Below, piece after piece: positions 1 through 10,085 of a stretch of 64,000 bases of DNA. Origin of the DNA: Acinetobacter sp. NIPH 298 (GTDB lineage Bacteria > Pseudomonadota > Gammaproteobacteria > Pseudomonadales > Moraxellaceae); contig NZ_KB850055.1 of the NCBI RefSeq assembly GCF_000369505.1, positions 1,917,513 to 1,981,512 on the forward strand, given 5' to 3'. Position numbers and translations under genes: made by a program. Position 1 is the first letter of the stretch. Each line of letters opens with the position of its first letter. Below the pieces are notes generated by a model. It did not search any database and was not told where the DNA came from. It worked only from the letters and a program-made list of their open reading frames with translations.

Positions 1-190
1 CTGGTTTTGGTGTGAGCTGAATGTTTTGCTCAAGTAATTGTTGCTTTAATTCATTTAAACGCTGATCTTGGCGAATAACTTCAAAGGTAGAAACCTGATC
101 TACACTTGGTGGAAGATTTTGGTCAGCAGCGATCGCAGAGAGAGGGATAGATGCTACACATGCAGCATAAAAACGCGTTGTTTTATTCAT
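1..190 (-). CDS. N-terminus of an exported protein, possibly a TpsB-type (ShlB/FhaC) secretion porin; partial
   Basis: Reading the minus strand from an ATG at 190 gives about 63 residues before the window ends. It starts with a typical Sec signal peptide (MNKTTRFYAACVASIPLSAIA, cleavage expected after AIA). A Gln/Leu-rich stretch follows (RQDQRLNELKQQLLEQN), of the sort found just before the POTRA domain of two-partner-secretion porins. Export is well supported. The TpsB assignment is only a guess from this short stretch, because the diagnostic POTRA and barrel regions lie outside the window. The gene is divergent from the siderophore receptor. Confidence 0.55.
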   Translation of the reverse strand, partial: MNKTTRFYAACVASIPLSAIAADQNLPPSVDQVSTFEVIRQDQRLNELKQQLLEQNIQLTPKP

Positions 191-559
191 ATTCAAATAT
201 ACAGAATGTTATGTGATGTTACAAACTGAAACGGAATATACATTATTCATTCAAAGCGAACAAGAATTACTATCATTAATAGAGTGGAAAATAAATAATA
301 AATTCTAATTTGCTGATTTTTATTTAAATTTAATTTTTTGAATTTTAAGTATATTGTTAAGAATATATTAACAACATAAATTTATATTTAACTTTTGATA
401 AAAATTGATATTACTCATTCAATTTTTTCACCTTCTATGTCCAGTAAATTCCAATTTAATATTTGGATTTCACCCGTGTACCCCACAACTTCGTAACAAA
501 AAAAATTGCAAAACAAAACAATTTTAACGATAATTGTAATAATAATATTTCTCATTTAC
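191..559. other. Intergenic region with receptor promoter
   Basis: Very AT-rich gap between two divergent genes. No coding frame of note was seen. The only site I can support is the Fur-like box at 529-547. A weaker run of similar hexamers (GAATTACTATCATTAATA, near 265-283) might be a second Fur site serving the leftward gene, but it is not convincing. Confidence 0.5.
529..547 (+). promoter_or_regulatory. Putative Fur box upstream of the siderophore receptor
   Basis: GATAATTGTAATAATAATA resembles the 19-bp Fur consensus (GATAATGATAATCATTATC), with the first hexamer exact and the rest degenerate. It ends about 12 nt before the ATG at 560, the position expected for iron repression of a TonB-dependent receptor. 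Its position also argues against the upstream TTG at 506 as the start codon. Confidence 0.55.
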
Positions 560-2734
560 ATGGCTGTAAATATGAGCTCGACCCTCTCCTTCAAACGAAA
601 CTCACTTTTTCTTGCACTATCAAGCTTAGTCAGCATTAGCCCCTATAGCTTTGCAGCAGATGAAGTATCGCAGCAACTCCCAACGATTCAAGTCAAAGCA
701 ACTCAGAATGAAATTTCAGATTCTGAAAGCACCAAAGCCTATACGATTAAAAATAGCTCAAGTGCGACTAAGCTCAATATCGAAGCCAAAGAAACCCCTC
801 AAACCATCAATGTCATCACTCGCCAACAGATCGAAGACTTTGGTTTGACCTCAACACGAGACATTTTAAATAATACCCCTGGCGTGACAGTCAATGCGCT
901 TGAAACGGAACGCGCCGTATATATGGCTCGCGGATTCGAGATTTCAAATATTTTAGTTGATGGCGTAGGTTTTCCCTCAACGGGCTGGAACTATAATGAC
1001 ACCAATCCCGATAGTTACTTTTATGATCGTATCGAAGTCGTTAAAGGGGCAAATGCATTAACCAATGCTTTTGGTGATCCTAGTGCAACCATTAGCTACA
1101 TTCGCAAACGCCCGACCAAAGAATTTCAAGCCAATACTGGTCTAAGCTATGGCTCATGGGATACTCAACGCTATGAAGCAGATGCCTCTGGTAGTTTAAA
1201 TGATCGTATACGTGGACGACTGTCTGGCTTTCAACAAACAGGCGACTCATATCGTGATCGTTATTCTTCAGAAAAAAATGGAATTGCAGGTGTTATAGAA
1301 GCAGATATTACTGACTCTACCCTTCTCACCATTGGTGCCAGTCAAGAAAAAAATAAACCAAATGCCAACAACTGGGGTGCGATTCCACTGATGGATGGTT
1401 CTGGCAAACAACTCAGTTATGATCGCTCATTTAACCCCAATCCAGATTGGGCATATTGGGACAACACTTCTAGAAATGCATTTATCGAACTAAAACAAAA
1501 ATTCCTAGATACATGGTCTGCTAACCTGAGCTATAACTATAATGAGAAAGATAGTGAAAGCAGACTTCTATACTATTACGGCTATCCAAATGCAGATGGA
1601 TCAAATGTTGATCTTACCGCCAGTAGCTTTATTGAAAAAAATCGAAAACACAATGTTGACCTTAACTTGAATGGAAAATTTGATTTATTCGGTCGACAAC
1701 ATGATGCAATCATTGGTTATAACTACACAGAAAATAAGCAAAATGACTCAAGAAGTATGGGGACTATTCAAGATAGTAATATAGCAATTTGTCTACGACC
1801 TTATGAAGCACAATGTACAACCAATCGGGAAAGTTGGACGCCAAAGCATGTAACGTGGTCGGATTTCATCAAACAAGCCAATTATACCCAACGCAATCAG
1901 TCAATTTATGCAGCCACACGTCTACATCTGAATGATGATCTCAAGCTGACACTTGGTGCGAACTACGTCCAAGCCAAGAGCGAAGGCACAAGCTATGGCT
2001 CACCGATGAATTACGATGAAAGTAAAGTTTCGCCTTATGCAGGAATTACCTACAACTTTACACCTGAATACACAGGTTATATGAGCTACACCTCGATCTT
2101 TCGCCCTCAAACTTCTGTGAATGAAGCCACAGGAAAAGTTGCAGATCCAATCGAAGGTAAAAGCTATGAAGTTGGGGTTAAAAGTGCTTGGTTAGATGAC
2201 AAACTAACAGGAACCTTCGCGATATTTAGAACTGAACAAAATAACTATCCACTTCGTTCAACAGACGGACATCCTTTAAACCGTAAAGTTGGCATTAGTG
2301 ATTTACGCTCACAAGGTGTCGAAGTTGGTTTGGCTGGGCAATTAACCGATCAGGTCAATGTTTCTCTTGGTTATGCTCAATTTAGTTTACAAGATCTAAA
2401 AAATGGTGGGGCTGCGAGAACTTATAATCCAACTCAAACCTTTAATTTACTGACCACCTATACACCCGCTCAACTACCCAAATTAAAAGTGGGTGCGGGG
2501 CTACAGTGGCAAGGAAAAACCTCTGTTTTTGACAATGTAAAATCAGCATATCTAAAACAAAGCGATTATGCGTTGCTTAATCTAATGGCAAGTTATGAAG
2601 TCAATAAATACTTTAGCGTTCAAGCCAATGCAAATAATATAACCGATAAAAAATATTTGAATAGTTTTATGTATAGCCAAGCGTTCTATGGCGAACCTGC
2701 GAACTATAGCGTTGCGCTTAAATTTAAATATTAA
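560..2734 (+). CDS. TonB-dependent siderophore receptor, FhuE-like
   Basis: Outer-membrane receptor for TonB-driven ferric-siderophore import, about 724 residues from the ATG at 560 (a second ATG lies at 572). A signal peptide ends around YSFA|ADE. The plug domain follows, with the usual ETPQTINVITRQQIEDFG and the DRIEVVKGANAL motif. The rest has the repeating amphipathic pattern of a 22-strand barrel and ends in aromatic FKY, as outer-membrane proteins do. The plug sequence is closest to what I know of FhuE/FoxA-type receptors for hydroxamate siderophores, so the ligand class is inference. An in-frame TTG at 506 would add a hydrophobic leader but would overlap the Fur-like box. No siderophore synthesis genes are nearby. 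Confidence 0.9.
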   Translation: MAVNMSSTLSFKRNSLFLALSSLVSISPYSFAADEVSQQLPTIQVKATQNEISDSESTKAYTIKNSSSATKLNIEAKETPQTINVITRQQIEDFGLTSTRDILNNTPGVTVNALETERAVYMARGFEISNILVDGVGFPSTGWNYNDTNPDSYFYDRIEVVKGANALTNAFGDPSATISYIRKRPTKEFQANTGLSYGSWDTQRYEADASGSLNDRIRGRLSGFQQTGDSYRDRYSSEKNGIAGVIEADITDSTLLTIGASQEKNKPNANNWGAIPLMDGSGKQLSYDRSFNPNPDWAYWDNTSRNAFIELKQKFLDTWSANLSYNYNEKDSESRLLYYYGYPNADGSNVDLTASSFIEKNRKHNVDLNLNGKFDLFGRQHDAIIGYNYTENKQNDSRSMGTIQDSNIAICLRPYEAQCTTNRESWTPKHVTWSDFIKQANYTQRNQSIYAATRLHLNDDLKLTLGANYVQAKSEGTSYGSPMNYDESKVSPYAGITYNFTPEYTGYMSYTSIFRPQTSVNEATGKVADPIEGKSYEVGVKSAWLDDKLTGTFAIFRTEQNNYPLRSTDGHPLNRKVGISDLRSQGVEVGLAGQLTDQVNVSLGYAQFSLQDLKNGGAARTYNPTQTFNLLTTYTPAQLPKLKVGAGLQWQGKTSVFDNVKSAYLKQSDYALLNLMASYEVNKYFSVQANANNITDKKYLNSFMYSQAFYGEPANYSVALKFKY

Positions 2735-2741
2735 TAAATTT

Positions 2742-2773
2742 AACCCCTTATCTTAATACTAGGATAAGGGGTT
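2742..2773. terminator. Bidirectional terminator between receptor and glpD
   Basis: An 11-bp perfect stem (AACCCCTTATC / GATAAGGGGTT) sits between the convergent receptor and glpD, with AT-rich flanks on both sides. Confidence 0.7.
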
Positions 2774-2779
2774 AATATT

Positions 2780-4300
2780 TTAAGCAGCGTTAGGTGCCTG
2801 ATTTTTAGTTTTTAAATATGCATCCAATGATGCGACCTCATCATTACTCATGCTTAAACCAAGCTTAGAGCGTCTCCAAAGAAGATCCTGACTGGTTATT
2901 ACCCATTCAAAACGACACAGATAATCCACCTCTCTCACATATAAACCTTGACCAAAATGCTGCCCAAGCTGCGCGACAGAAGTGGCTTCCCCCAGAATAT
3001 TCCACACACGTGTACCATAAGCAGATGCCCAACGTTTAGCTAAAGACTCTGGTGCATCAGTCACTTGTAGAAGAATTTCCTGAACCAACTGCTCAACAGT
3101 ATCCATCTTCTCACCACCTGGCAAGACTTCTTTTGCCGTCCAGCGTCCCTGCATTTCTGGGAAGAATGCTTTGAGCTGCTGCATCGCAGATTCGGCCAAC
3201 TTACGGTAAGTTGTTAATTTTCCACCAAATACAGAAAGCAATGGTGCTTCGCCGACTGCTTGCTTTGACAATGCCAAGGTATAATCACGTGTCACCGCAG
3301 AAGGATTATCTGACTCGTCATCACACAACGGACGCACACCAGCAAAAGTCGAAATAATTTGGTCTTGAGTTAATTGTTTTTTAAAATGCTCATTACTCAC
3401 CTTAACCAAATAGTCAATTTCACCTTGAGTAATTTTCACCTGAGCTGGATCACCTTTGTATTCATGATCCGTTGTTCCAATCATGGTGTATTGATCCAAA
3501 TAAGGAATCGCAAACACGATACGACGGTCATCATTTTGCATAATAAAGGCTTTATCACCTTCATAAAGCTTCGGCACAACAATATGGCTGCCTTGAATTA
3601 AACGAATCCCATACGGTGATTTAAGCTGTAAATCTTGTTTAATAAACTGAGCAACCCATGGACCAGCTGCATTGACCAAAGCCTTGGCTTTGATTTGAAA
3701 TGCTCCCTGTGCATTTTCCAAATCAACGATCCAGTACTCGCCGTCACGCTTGGCGGATAAACAACGAGTACGTGTCAAAATGTCAGCACCTTTTTCACGC
3801 GCATGCATCGCATTCAGCACCACTAAACGTGAGTCATCTACCGCACAATCAGAATACTCAAAACCACGGGTAATCGCCGAGTTTAATGGGCTATCTTCTT
3901 TAAAATAAACGTTATTTGAACCCAGTAATTTCTCGCGCTTACCTAGGTGATCATAGAAGAATAGACCTGTACGAATCAGCCAAGCTGGGCGTAAATGGGG
4001 ACGATGCGGCATGATGAAACGCATTGGGCGAATAATATGTGGCGCTTTATTCAATAACACTTCACGTTCAGCCAACGCCTCTCGCACTAAGCGAAATTCT
4101 TTATGCTCTAAATAGCGCAAACCACCATGAATGAGCTTACTGCTTGCGGAAGACGTATGGCTCGCTAAATCATCCTTTTCACATAAAAATACCGACAATC
4201 CGCGACCAGCCGCATCGACTGCGATACCCACACCGTTGATACCACCACCAATGATCGCAAGATCATAAATTTTATCTGTTAACTGGGGAGCGTTTTGCAT
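2780..4300 (-). CDS. glpD: Aerobic glycerol-3-phosphate dehydrogenase
   Basis: FAD enzyme of the inner membrane that oxidises sn-glycerol-3-phosphate to dihydroxyacetone phosphate and passes electrons to quinone. At 506 residues it has the family's normal length. The N-terminal dinucleotide-binding motif (AIIGGGINGVGIAVDAAGRG) begins near residue 15, followed by the conserved SSKLIHGGLRYLEH FAD segment. The C-terminal DAO_C-type domain is also present. It is the last gene of the glpK-glpR-glpD run, 259 nt after glpR, and that gap contains its own candidate control sites. Confidence 0.96.
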   Translation of the reverse strand: MQNAPQLTDKIYDLAIIGGGINGVGIAVDAAGRGLSVFLCEKDDLASHTSSASSKLIHGGLRYLEHKEFRLVREALAEREVLLNKAPHIIRPMRFIMPHRPHLRPAWLIRTGLFFYDHLGKREKLLGSNNVYFKEDSPLNSAITRGFEYSDCAVDDSRLVVLNAMHAREKGADILTRTRCLSAKRDGEYWIVDLENAQGAFQIKAKALVNAAGPWVAQFIKQDLQLKSPYGIRLIQGSHIVVPKLYEGDKAFIMQNDDRRIVFAIPYLDQYTMIGTTDHEYKGDPAQVKITQGEIDYLVKVSNEHFKKQLTQDQIISTFAGVRPLCDDESDNPSAVTRDYTLALSKQAVGEAPLLSVFGGKLTTYRKLAESAMQQLKAFFPEMQGRWTAKEVLPGGEKMDTVEQLVQEILLQVTDAPESLAKRWASAYGTRVWNILGEATSVAQLGQHFGQGLYVREVDYLCRFEWVITSQDLLWRRSKLGLSMSNDEVASLDAYLKTKNQAPNAA

Positions 4301-4313
4301 AAATCACCGCAAA

Positions 4314-4555
4314 TTTTCGATATTGTTCAATAATGAAAATTTAAACATATAAAATGAAAATAGACAATAAAAACACGCAACAAAAATGTCAATTTATCGA
4401 CATTTTTAGACTGATGGTAAAAAATAGAAAGAAAGGGAAAAATGATGATAAGCTTACTAAATATAATATTTACAAGGAATAAAAAATAATTTTATATAAA
4501 GTGAATGAAGCAAAAAACAGCTCATTCAAAAAAAGTAACATTTTTTCGAAAATGA
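4314..4555 (-). promoter_or_regulatory. glpD promoter region with GlpR-like half-sites and a palindrome
   Basis: Three elements lie upstream of glpD. AATTTTCGAT (about 4311-4322) fits the E. coli GlpR half-site WATKYTCGWW. CATTTTTTCGAAAATG (4539-4554) is a near-palindrome with a TTCGAA core. A perfect 9-bp inverted repeat, AAAAATGTC (4382-4390) and GACATTTTT (4399-4407), is of unknown role and could be another operator. No binding evidence exists here. Confidence 0.35.
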
Positions 4556-4559
4556 ATAT

Positions 4560-5324
4560 TTATTTTGCAACAATCAATCCAATATCCAAATCTCTAATGG
4601 TTTTCATATATTGATCATTGGGTTGTTGGTCAGTAAAAATACAATCCACTTGTTTAAGCGAACCTAAACGAATCATCGCATTACGCCCAAACTTACTGCT
4701 ATCCGCCGCTAAAAAAACCTGACGTGCACTAGAAATAATTTCTTGGGAAACACAAACCTCTTGAAAATCGAAATCCAATAACGTGCCATCTTCGTCGATA
4801 CCACTAATCCCAACCAACGCATAATCTGCTTTAAATTGCTTAAAGAAATCAGCCGTTGCCTGCCCGATCACCCCACCATCAGGGCGGACGCGTCCACTGG
4901 CGATCAGTACTTCAAAATCTTCTTTGGTACTCAAAATTTTAGCAACATTTAAATTATTGGTAATAATTTTCAGCCCCGTATGATTTAACAAGGCATGCGC
5001 GATAGCTTCAGTTGAAGTACCGATATTGATGAACAATGAAGCATGATCAGGTACTGCTGCGGCAACAGCTTCCGCAATAGAACGCTTTTGTTCAAGCATG
5101 TGCCCGACACGCATGGTGTACTCTGTGTTTTCAACACTCGAATCATGTGCTGCGCCGCCATGATAGCGACGCAATAAGCCTTCATCTGCCAACTGATTAA
5201 TATCACGTCGAATCGTCTGAGGTGTAACATCAAAATATTGGGCAAGTTCTTCAATACTAATATAGCCACGCTCGCGTACTAATTCGAGGGTCTTTTGTTG
5301 ACGTAATATCAAACTCATGCTCAT
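4560..5324 (-). CDS. glpR: DeoR-family glycerol-3-phosphate regulon repressor
   Basis: Predicted repressor of glycerol use that responds to glycerol-3-phosphate. It has 254 residues, the DeoR family norm. The N-terminal winged helix-turn-helix covers about residues 21-46 ([20 protein letters not shown]). The C-terminal sugar-phosphate sensor domain contains the [14 protein letters not shown] loop and the late [10 protein letters not shown] motif. A second ATG at 5318 has better spacing from AGGATGG and may be the true start. It is 47 nt downstream of glpK, so probably cotranscribed. The name rests on family plus neighbours. Confidence 0.9.
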   Translation of the reverse strand: MSMSLILRQQKTLELVRERGYISIEELAQYFDVTPQTIRRDINQLADEGLLRRYHGGAAHDSSVENTEYTMRVGHMLEQKRSIAEAVAAAVPDHASLFINIGTSTEAIAHALLNHTGLKIITNNLNVAKILSTKEDFEVLIASGRVRPDGGVIGQATADFFKQFKADYALVGISGIDEDGTLLDFDFQEVCVSQEIISSARQVFLAADSSKFGRNAMIRLGSLKQVDCIFTDQQPNDQYMKTIRDLDIGLIVAK

Positions 5325-5371
5325 CCATCCTATGTTATTTCAACTCATCCGATACAGGCACTCAGTCGAAC

Positions 5372-6928
<1,557 letters not shown>

Positions 6929-7013
6929 TTAAACGTCCGAAAAAACGGAGAGTAATACTGCAATAAAGCAACGACTTCTGTATTAAATTAAAAACTGGGG
7001 CGATTATATGCAA

Positions 7014-7034
7014 AATTGTTCGCAAACGAAAATT
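7014..7034 (-). promoter_or_regulatory. Putative GlpR operator upstream of glpK
   Basis: AATTG-TTCG-CAAA-CGAA-AATT has the TTCG-N4-CGAA core of the E. coli GlpR operator (consensus around GTTCGATAACGAAC). It lies about 130 nt upstream of the glpK start. The assignment is from consensus matching only. Confidence 0.6.
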
Positions 7035-7146
7035 CTTTCTTTATTTTTGAATACAAAAGTGACGAAAAGACCAGTTTTTAAAGATTACTCACAATTCAAA
7101 AATCATTTTATGCGATACTAAAAACATAAATAACAGGATCATTGAT

Positions 7147-7569
7147 ATGAAAAAAACCAATTTATTCTTTATTGTAAGCGGTACACTTTTGATTGCTGCA
7201 TGTCAGACAAGCTCACATCAATATAATGGTGCAAAGGGTTATCAAATTGAAGATAAAACAGCAACTTCGGCGACGATTGCCTATACACTTTCTGCACGTG
7301 GCAATGCAAATGTGGATGAGAAAAAATTGCAGCATGCCTGTAAACAAGTGCTCGGTGTAGAAAAAAATTATAAAATTTCAATTCTAAGCACCAATGAAAT
7401 CATGAACCCCACCGCACAAGAAAAGTATGGTGTTCAGCTTGGTACCAGTCGCACAACTTTTGGTCTATCCAACTCCCCTGATTTAAATAACAGTGAAGGT
7501 TATGCCACTCGTCAAGCACTTGAGACTCGACCAACCACACTTACTGTCGTTCGTTATACCTGTTCTTAA
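7147..7569 (+). CDS. Small lipoprotein of unknown function
   Basis: 140 residues. A short Lys-rich N-terminus, a hydrophobic stretch and the lipobox LIAAC (Cys at about residue 19) predict a lipoprotein. The mature part is polar, with two further Cys (AC near the middle and the penultimate residue), which could form a disulfide in the periplasm. I do not recognise the family; comparable small lipoproteins are common and uncharacterised in Acinetobacter. It stands alone, ending in a hairpin shared with the convergent acetyltransferase. Confidence 0.75.
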   Translation: MKKTNLFFIVSGTLLIAACQTSSHQYNGAKGYQIEDKTATSATIAYTLSARGNANVDEKKLQHACKQVLGVEKNYKISILSTNEIMNPTAQEKYGVQLGTSRTTFGLSNSPDLNNSEGYATRQALETRPTTLTVVRYTCS

Positions 7570-7585
7570 TGACATAGATATAAAA

Positions 7586-7620
7586 TGGATGTATGCAGAT
7601 ATTGATGATGAATACATCCA
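7586..7620. terminator. Hairpin between convergent genes
   Basis: A 9-bp perfect stem TGGATGTAT / ATACATCCA lies between the lipoprotein and the acetyltransferase. There is no strong T-tract on either side, so termination is likely but weak. Confidence 0.45.
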
Positions 7621-7627
7621 ACCAAGC

Positions 7628-7912
7628 TTATTTTTTTAGCACATCATGAATAGATGAATCTTTATCGAACACAGATTTTGCAAAAGGACACAAAGGAATC
7701 ACTTTGACGTGGCGTTCTCTTACAAATTCGACCAATGCATCTAATAATTGGCGACCAATGCCTTTCCCACGAAATTGATCACTGACATCGGTATGGTCAA
7801 TAATCAGCATCTCATTACCCGCCCATGTATAAGCCATCTCACCTGCCAATACATCACCATCGACAAGCTTAAATACGCCATGTTTACCATCATCAACTTG
7901 TTGAATATTCAT
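7628..7912 (-). CDS. Small GNAT-type N-acetyltransferase (COG2388-like)
   Basis: 94 residues, the short single-domain form of the GNAT fold. The acetyl-CoA pyrophosphate-binding loop is FRGKGIGRQLL (about residues 47-57). It is followed by VIPLCPFAKSVFDKD, a strand-helix typical of the YjdJ/Gtn-like COG2388 group. Substrate unknown. Monocistronic by position. Confidence 0.8.
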   Translation of the reverse strand: MNIQQVDDGKHGVFKLVDGDVLAGEMAYTWAGNEMLIIDHTDVSDQFRGKGIGRQLLDALVEFVRERHVKVIPLCPFAKSVFDKDSSIHDVLKK

Positions 7913-8068
7913 ACTATGTCTCTTTTATCAATAAATGTTATTGGATGAAACTTAAATCGGTCATCTCATTATTTCATTCAATGTTTTAACATGATGTTGC
8001 GTGGTGCTATGTTGCGATTTTATATCTTATCAAGCTACGATAAATATTGTTTTAGATAAGCTAGCGGC

Positions 8069-8737
8069 TTATTTGGTGCGATAGAAACTCACATTTTTAA
8101 ACTCTTTCGCTTCATCCAAATCAGGCCAAGTCGTTGCACTACGTTCATCAATCTTTATATATTTTGGGTGGCTAAAATTTTTAACTCGACTGTCAGCAAC
8201 CCAAACCTCAGGTGCTAATTTCAAAAACTCATCTAAAAAGAAACGATTGCACTGATCATAAAGTACATCAGCAGCGAGCAAGACATCCACTTGTTCTGAT
8301 TTATAGAGATCATCGAGATATTCAAGCTCTACATCATTTAAGAGCGCATTTTCACGACATGATTCAAGACTAATAGGGTCAATATCACAACAAATAACGC
8401 GTTTTGCTCCCGCCATTTTTGCAGCAATTGCAACCACACCTGAACCTGCACCGAAGTCCAACACCACCTTATCTTTGACATGATGTGGCTCTGCCAATAA
8501 CCATTGGGCCATTGCCAAACCAGATGCCCAACAAAAAATCCAATACGGCGTTTCATTCCAAATACGTCGAATGACTTCATCATCCAAACGATCTGTAGGA
8601 AATACTGGTGGTATCAGCCATAAAGAAATCGGCGTTTCAGGTAGTTGTTGTGCCAATAAGTCAGTGCTTGGAATCACATCATGCAATGCTTTCAGCAATT
8701 GTTCTGGTGCTTTAGCGAATTGAAAAGTACAGCTCAT
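8069..8737 (-). CDS. Class I SAM-dependent methyltransferase (ETFB/METTL20-like lysine methyltransferase family)
   Basis: 222 residues. Motif I VLDFGAGSGVVAIAAKMAGA (about residues 91-110) binds S-adenosylmethionine. The acidic post-I strand ICCDIDP and the LLAADVLYD segment that follows are of the METTL20/PrmA-like type. That family methylates lysines of electron-transfer flavoprotein beta or ribosomal L11. The ETFB link is my inference from overall architecture, not from a visible specificity motif. It lies just downstream of folD on the same strand but is separated from it by a strong hairpin. Confidence 0.7.
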   Translation of the reverse strand: MSCTFQFAKAPEQLLKALHDVIPSTDLLAQQLPETPISLWLIPPVFPTDRLDDEVIRRIWNETPYWIFCWASGLAMAQWLLAEPHHVKDKVVLDFGAGSGVVAIAAKMAGAKRVICCDIDPISLESCRENALLNDVELEYLDDLYKSEQVDVLLAADVLYDQCNRFFLDEFLKLAPEVWVADSRVKNFSHPKYIKIDERSATTWPDLDEAKEFKNVSFYRTK

Positions 8738-8762
8738 ATCGTTTCTTTAATTCTTTTAAGTC

Positions 8763-8785
8763 CCCCCTCTTTTATAAAGAGGGGG
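8763..8785. terminator. GC-rich hairpin after folD, possibly a dispersed palindromic repeat
   Basis: A 10-bp perfect stem CCCCCTCTTT-TAT-AAAGAGGGGG, followed by GTTAGAGGGAGATTTA. It lies 12 nt past the folD stop. There is no good T-run, and I recall similar C5/G5 palindromes between many Acinetobacter genes, so it may be a repeat element that also acts as an attenuator. Confidence 0.5.
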
Positions 8786-8797
8786 TTAGAGGGAGAT

Positions 8798-9646
8798 TTA
8801 GCCTAATGCTTTTTCAGCAGCTTCAACTGTTTGACGAATCAAAGTGGTAATCGTCATAGGACCTACTCCACCAGGAACAGGTGTATAAGCAGAAGCAACC
8901 TCTTCAATACCGACTAATTGGATATCACCAACACCACCGCCATCACGTGGATGGAAACCAGCATCAACCACAACAGCACCTTGCTTAATCCAATCTTTTT
9001 GAATCAATTCCGCTTTACCCACTGCACCCACGATAATGTCGGCTTGTTTAACCAACTCAGCAAGATTTTGTGTGCGTGAATGACAGATCGTAACGGTTGC
9101 ATTGGCTTGCAATAGCATCATTGCCATTGGTTTACCTAAAATCGCAGAGCGACCAACCACTACGGCATGTTTACCTGCAATTTCAATCTTGTTTTCTTGC
9201 AAAATGGTCATGATGCCTGCTGGGGTCGCTGAACCATACGCAGACTCACCCATCGCCATACGGCCAAAACCTAAGCAAGTTACACCATCGACATCTTTTG
9301 CCAATGAAATTGCATCAAAACAAGCTCTTTCATCAATTTGTTCTGGCACTGGGTGTTGCAACAAAATCCCGTGTACATCAGGATTTGCATTCAATTTTTC
9401 AATTTCTGCAAGCAATTGTTCAGTTGTCGTCTCTTTCGGAAGCTCAACTTTAAGCGAATCCATTCCTACACGACGGCAAGCATTACCTTTCATACGCACA
9501 TAAGTTGCCGATGCACCATCATCACCAACTAAGATTGTTGCCAAAATTGGGGTACGCCCCGATTTTGCTTTTAATGCTTCTACACGTACCAACAAATCCG
9601 CTTCGATTTGTGTTGCCAATGCACGACCGTCTAAAACCAATGCCAC
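8798..9646 (-). CDS. folD: Bifunctional methylenetetrahydrofolate dehydrogenase / methenyltetrahydrofolate cyclohydrolase
   Basis: Cytoplasmic one-carbon enzyme that interconverts 5,10-methylene-THF, methenyl-THF and 10-formyl-THF with NADP. It has 282 residues from a GTG start at 9646. The start is fixed by a GGAGA ribosome-binding site 6-7 nt upstream and by the conserved beginning [11 protein letters not shown]; the open frame extends 58 codons further upstream but that part is not FolD-like. Visible motifs are the catalytic-Lys segment [22 protein letters not shown], the NADP loop [15 protein letters not shown] and the C-terminal [10 protein letters not shown]. Confidence 0.96.
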   Translation of the reverse strand: MALVLDGRALATQIEADLLVRVEALKAKSGRTPILATILVGDDGASATYVRMKGNACRRVGMDSLKVELPKETTTEQLLAEIEKLNANPDVHGILLQHPVPEQIDERACFDAISLAKDVDGVTCLGFGRMAMGESAYGSATPAGIMTILQENKIEIAGKHAVVVGRSAILGKPMAMMLLQANATVTICHSRTQNLAELVKQADIIVGAVGKAELIQKDWIKQGAVVVDAGFHPRDGGGVGDIQLVGIEEVASAYTPVPGGVGPMTITTLIRQTVEAAEKALG

Positions 9647-9798
9647 AGCGCATCTCCAAAATGGGTATGAATCAATTGCGTAAATAATACATGATAATTT
9701 GAGCAATATTCTTTTAGATGCTGTTTTTATGTGCATATTCGCGACAAACACTATTGTTTTTTTTCTAAAGATTGCTAATATGTGCATCACCAAGAGAT

Positions 9799-9872
9799 GG
9801 CGGGGTGGCAGAGTGGTCATGCAGCGGACTGCAACTCCGTGTACGCCGGTTCGATTCCGACCTCCGCCTCCA
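9799..9872 (+). tRNA. tRNA-Cys(GCA)
   Basis: A full cloverleaf can be folded. The acceptor GGCGGGG pairs with CTCCGCC (9862-9868), the anticodon GCA is at 9831-9833, the T-loop is GGTTCGATTCC, and an encoded CCA is at 9870-9872. It is followed within 8 nt by tRNA-Leu, so the two are probably one transcript. Confidence 0.96.
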
Positions 9873-9880
9873 TTGGTAAA

Positions 9881-9966
9881 GCCCGAGTGGTGAAATCGGT
9901 AGACACAGGGGATTTAAAATCCCCCGCCCACAAAGCGTGCCAGTTCGAGTCTGGCCTCGGGCACCA
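9881..9966 (+). tRNA. tRNA-Leu(TAA), copy 1
   Basis: An 86-nt class II tRNA. The acceptor GCCCGAG pairs with CTCGGGC, the anticodon stem is GGGGA/TCCCC with TAA at 9915-9917, a long variable arm is present and CCA is encoded. It is identical over its whole length to the copy at 12058-12143. Confidence 0.96.
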
Positions 9967-9998
9967 TTTTCAGCTAATGAAATATGGTGCAAAAAATT

Positions 9999-10019
9999 CC
10001 AGCGTAAGCTGGTTTTTTT
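9999..10019 (+). terminator. Terminator of the tRNA-Cys/tRNA-Leu transcript
   Basis: Stem CCAGC-GTAA-GCTGG followed by seven T. It is nearly the same as the one after the second tRNA-Leu. Confidence 0.85.
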
Positions 10020-10043
10020 ATGCCTGAAATTTAGCGAAGTATA

Positions 10044-10075
10044 AAAAAAGCCAAGTACACTGACTTGGCTTTTTT
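10044..10075 (-). terminator. Terminator of phoD
   Basis: Stem AAGCCAAGT / ACTTGGCTT, with A-run and T-run on either side, so it works in both directions. It lies 10 nt past the phoD stop. Confidence 0.85.
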
Positions 10076-10085
10076 GTTCTTAGAC

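Noticed and set aside
506..559. TTG-started N-terminal extension of the siderophore receptor
   Set aside because: It covers the Fur-like box and adds a second hydrophobic stretch before a normal signal peptide; ATG at 560 or 572 is better.
9647..9820. 58-codon upstream extension of folD
   Set aside because: Not FolD-like, and a GGAGA site places the start at the GTG at 9646.
9765..10027. Coding frames across the tRNA-Cys/tRNA-Leu genes on both strands
   Set aside because: They are translations of tRNA sequence; the cloverleaves explain the region fully.
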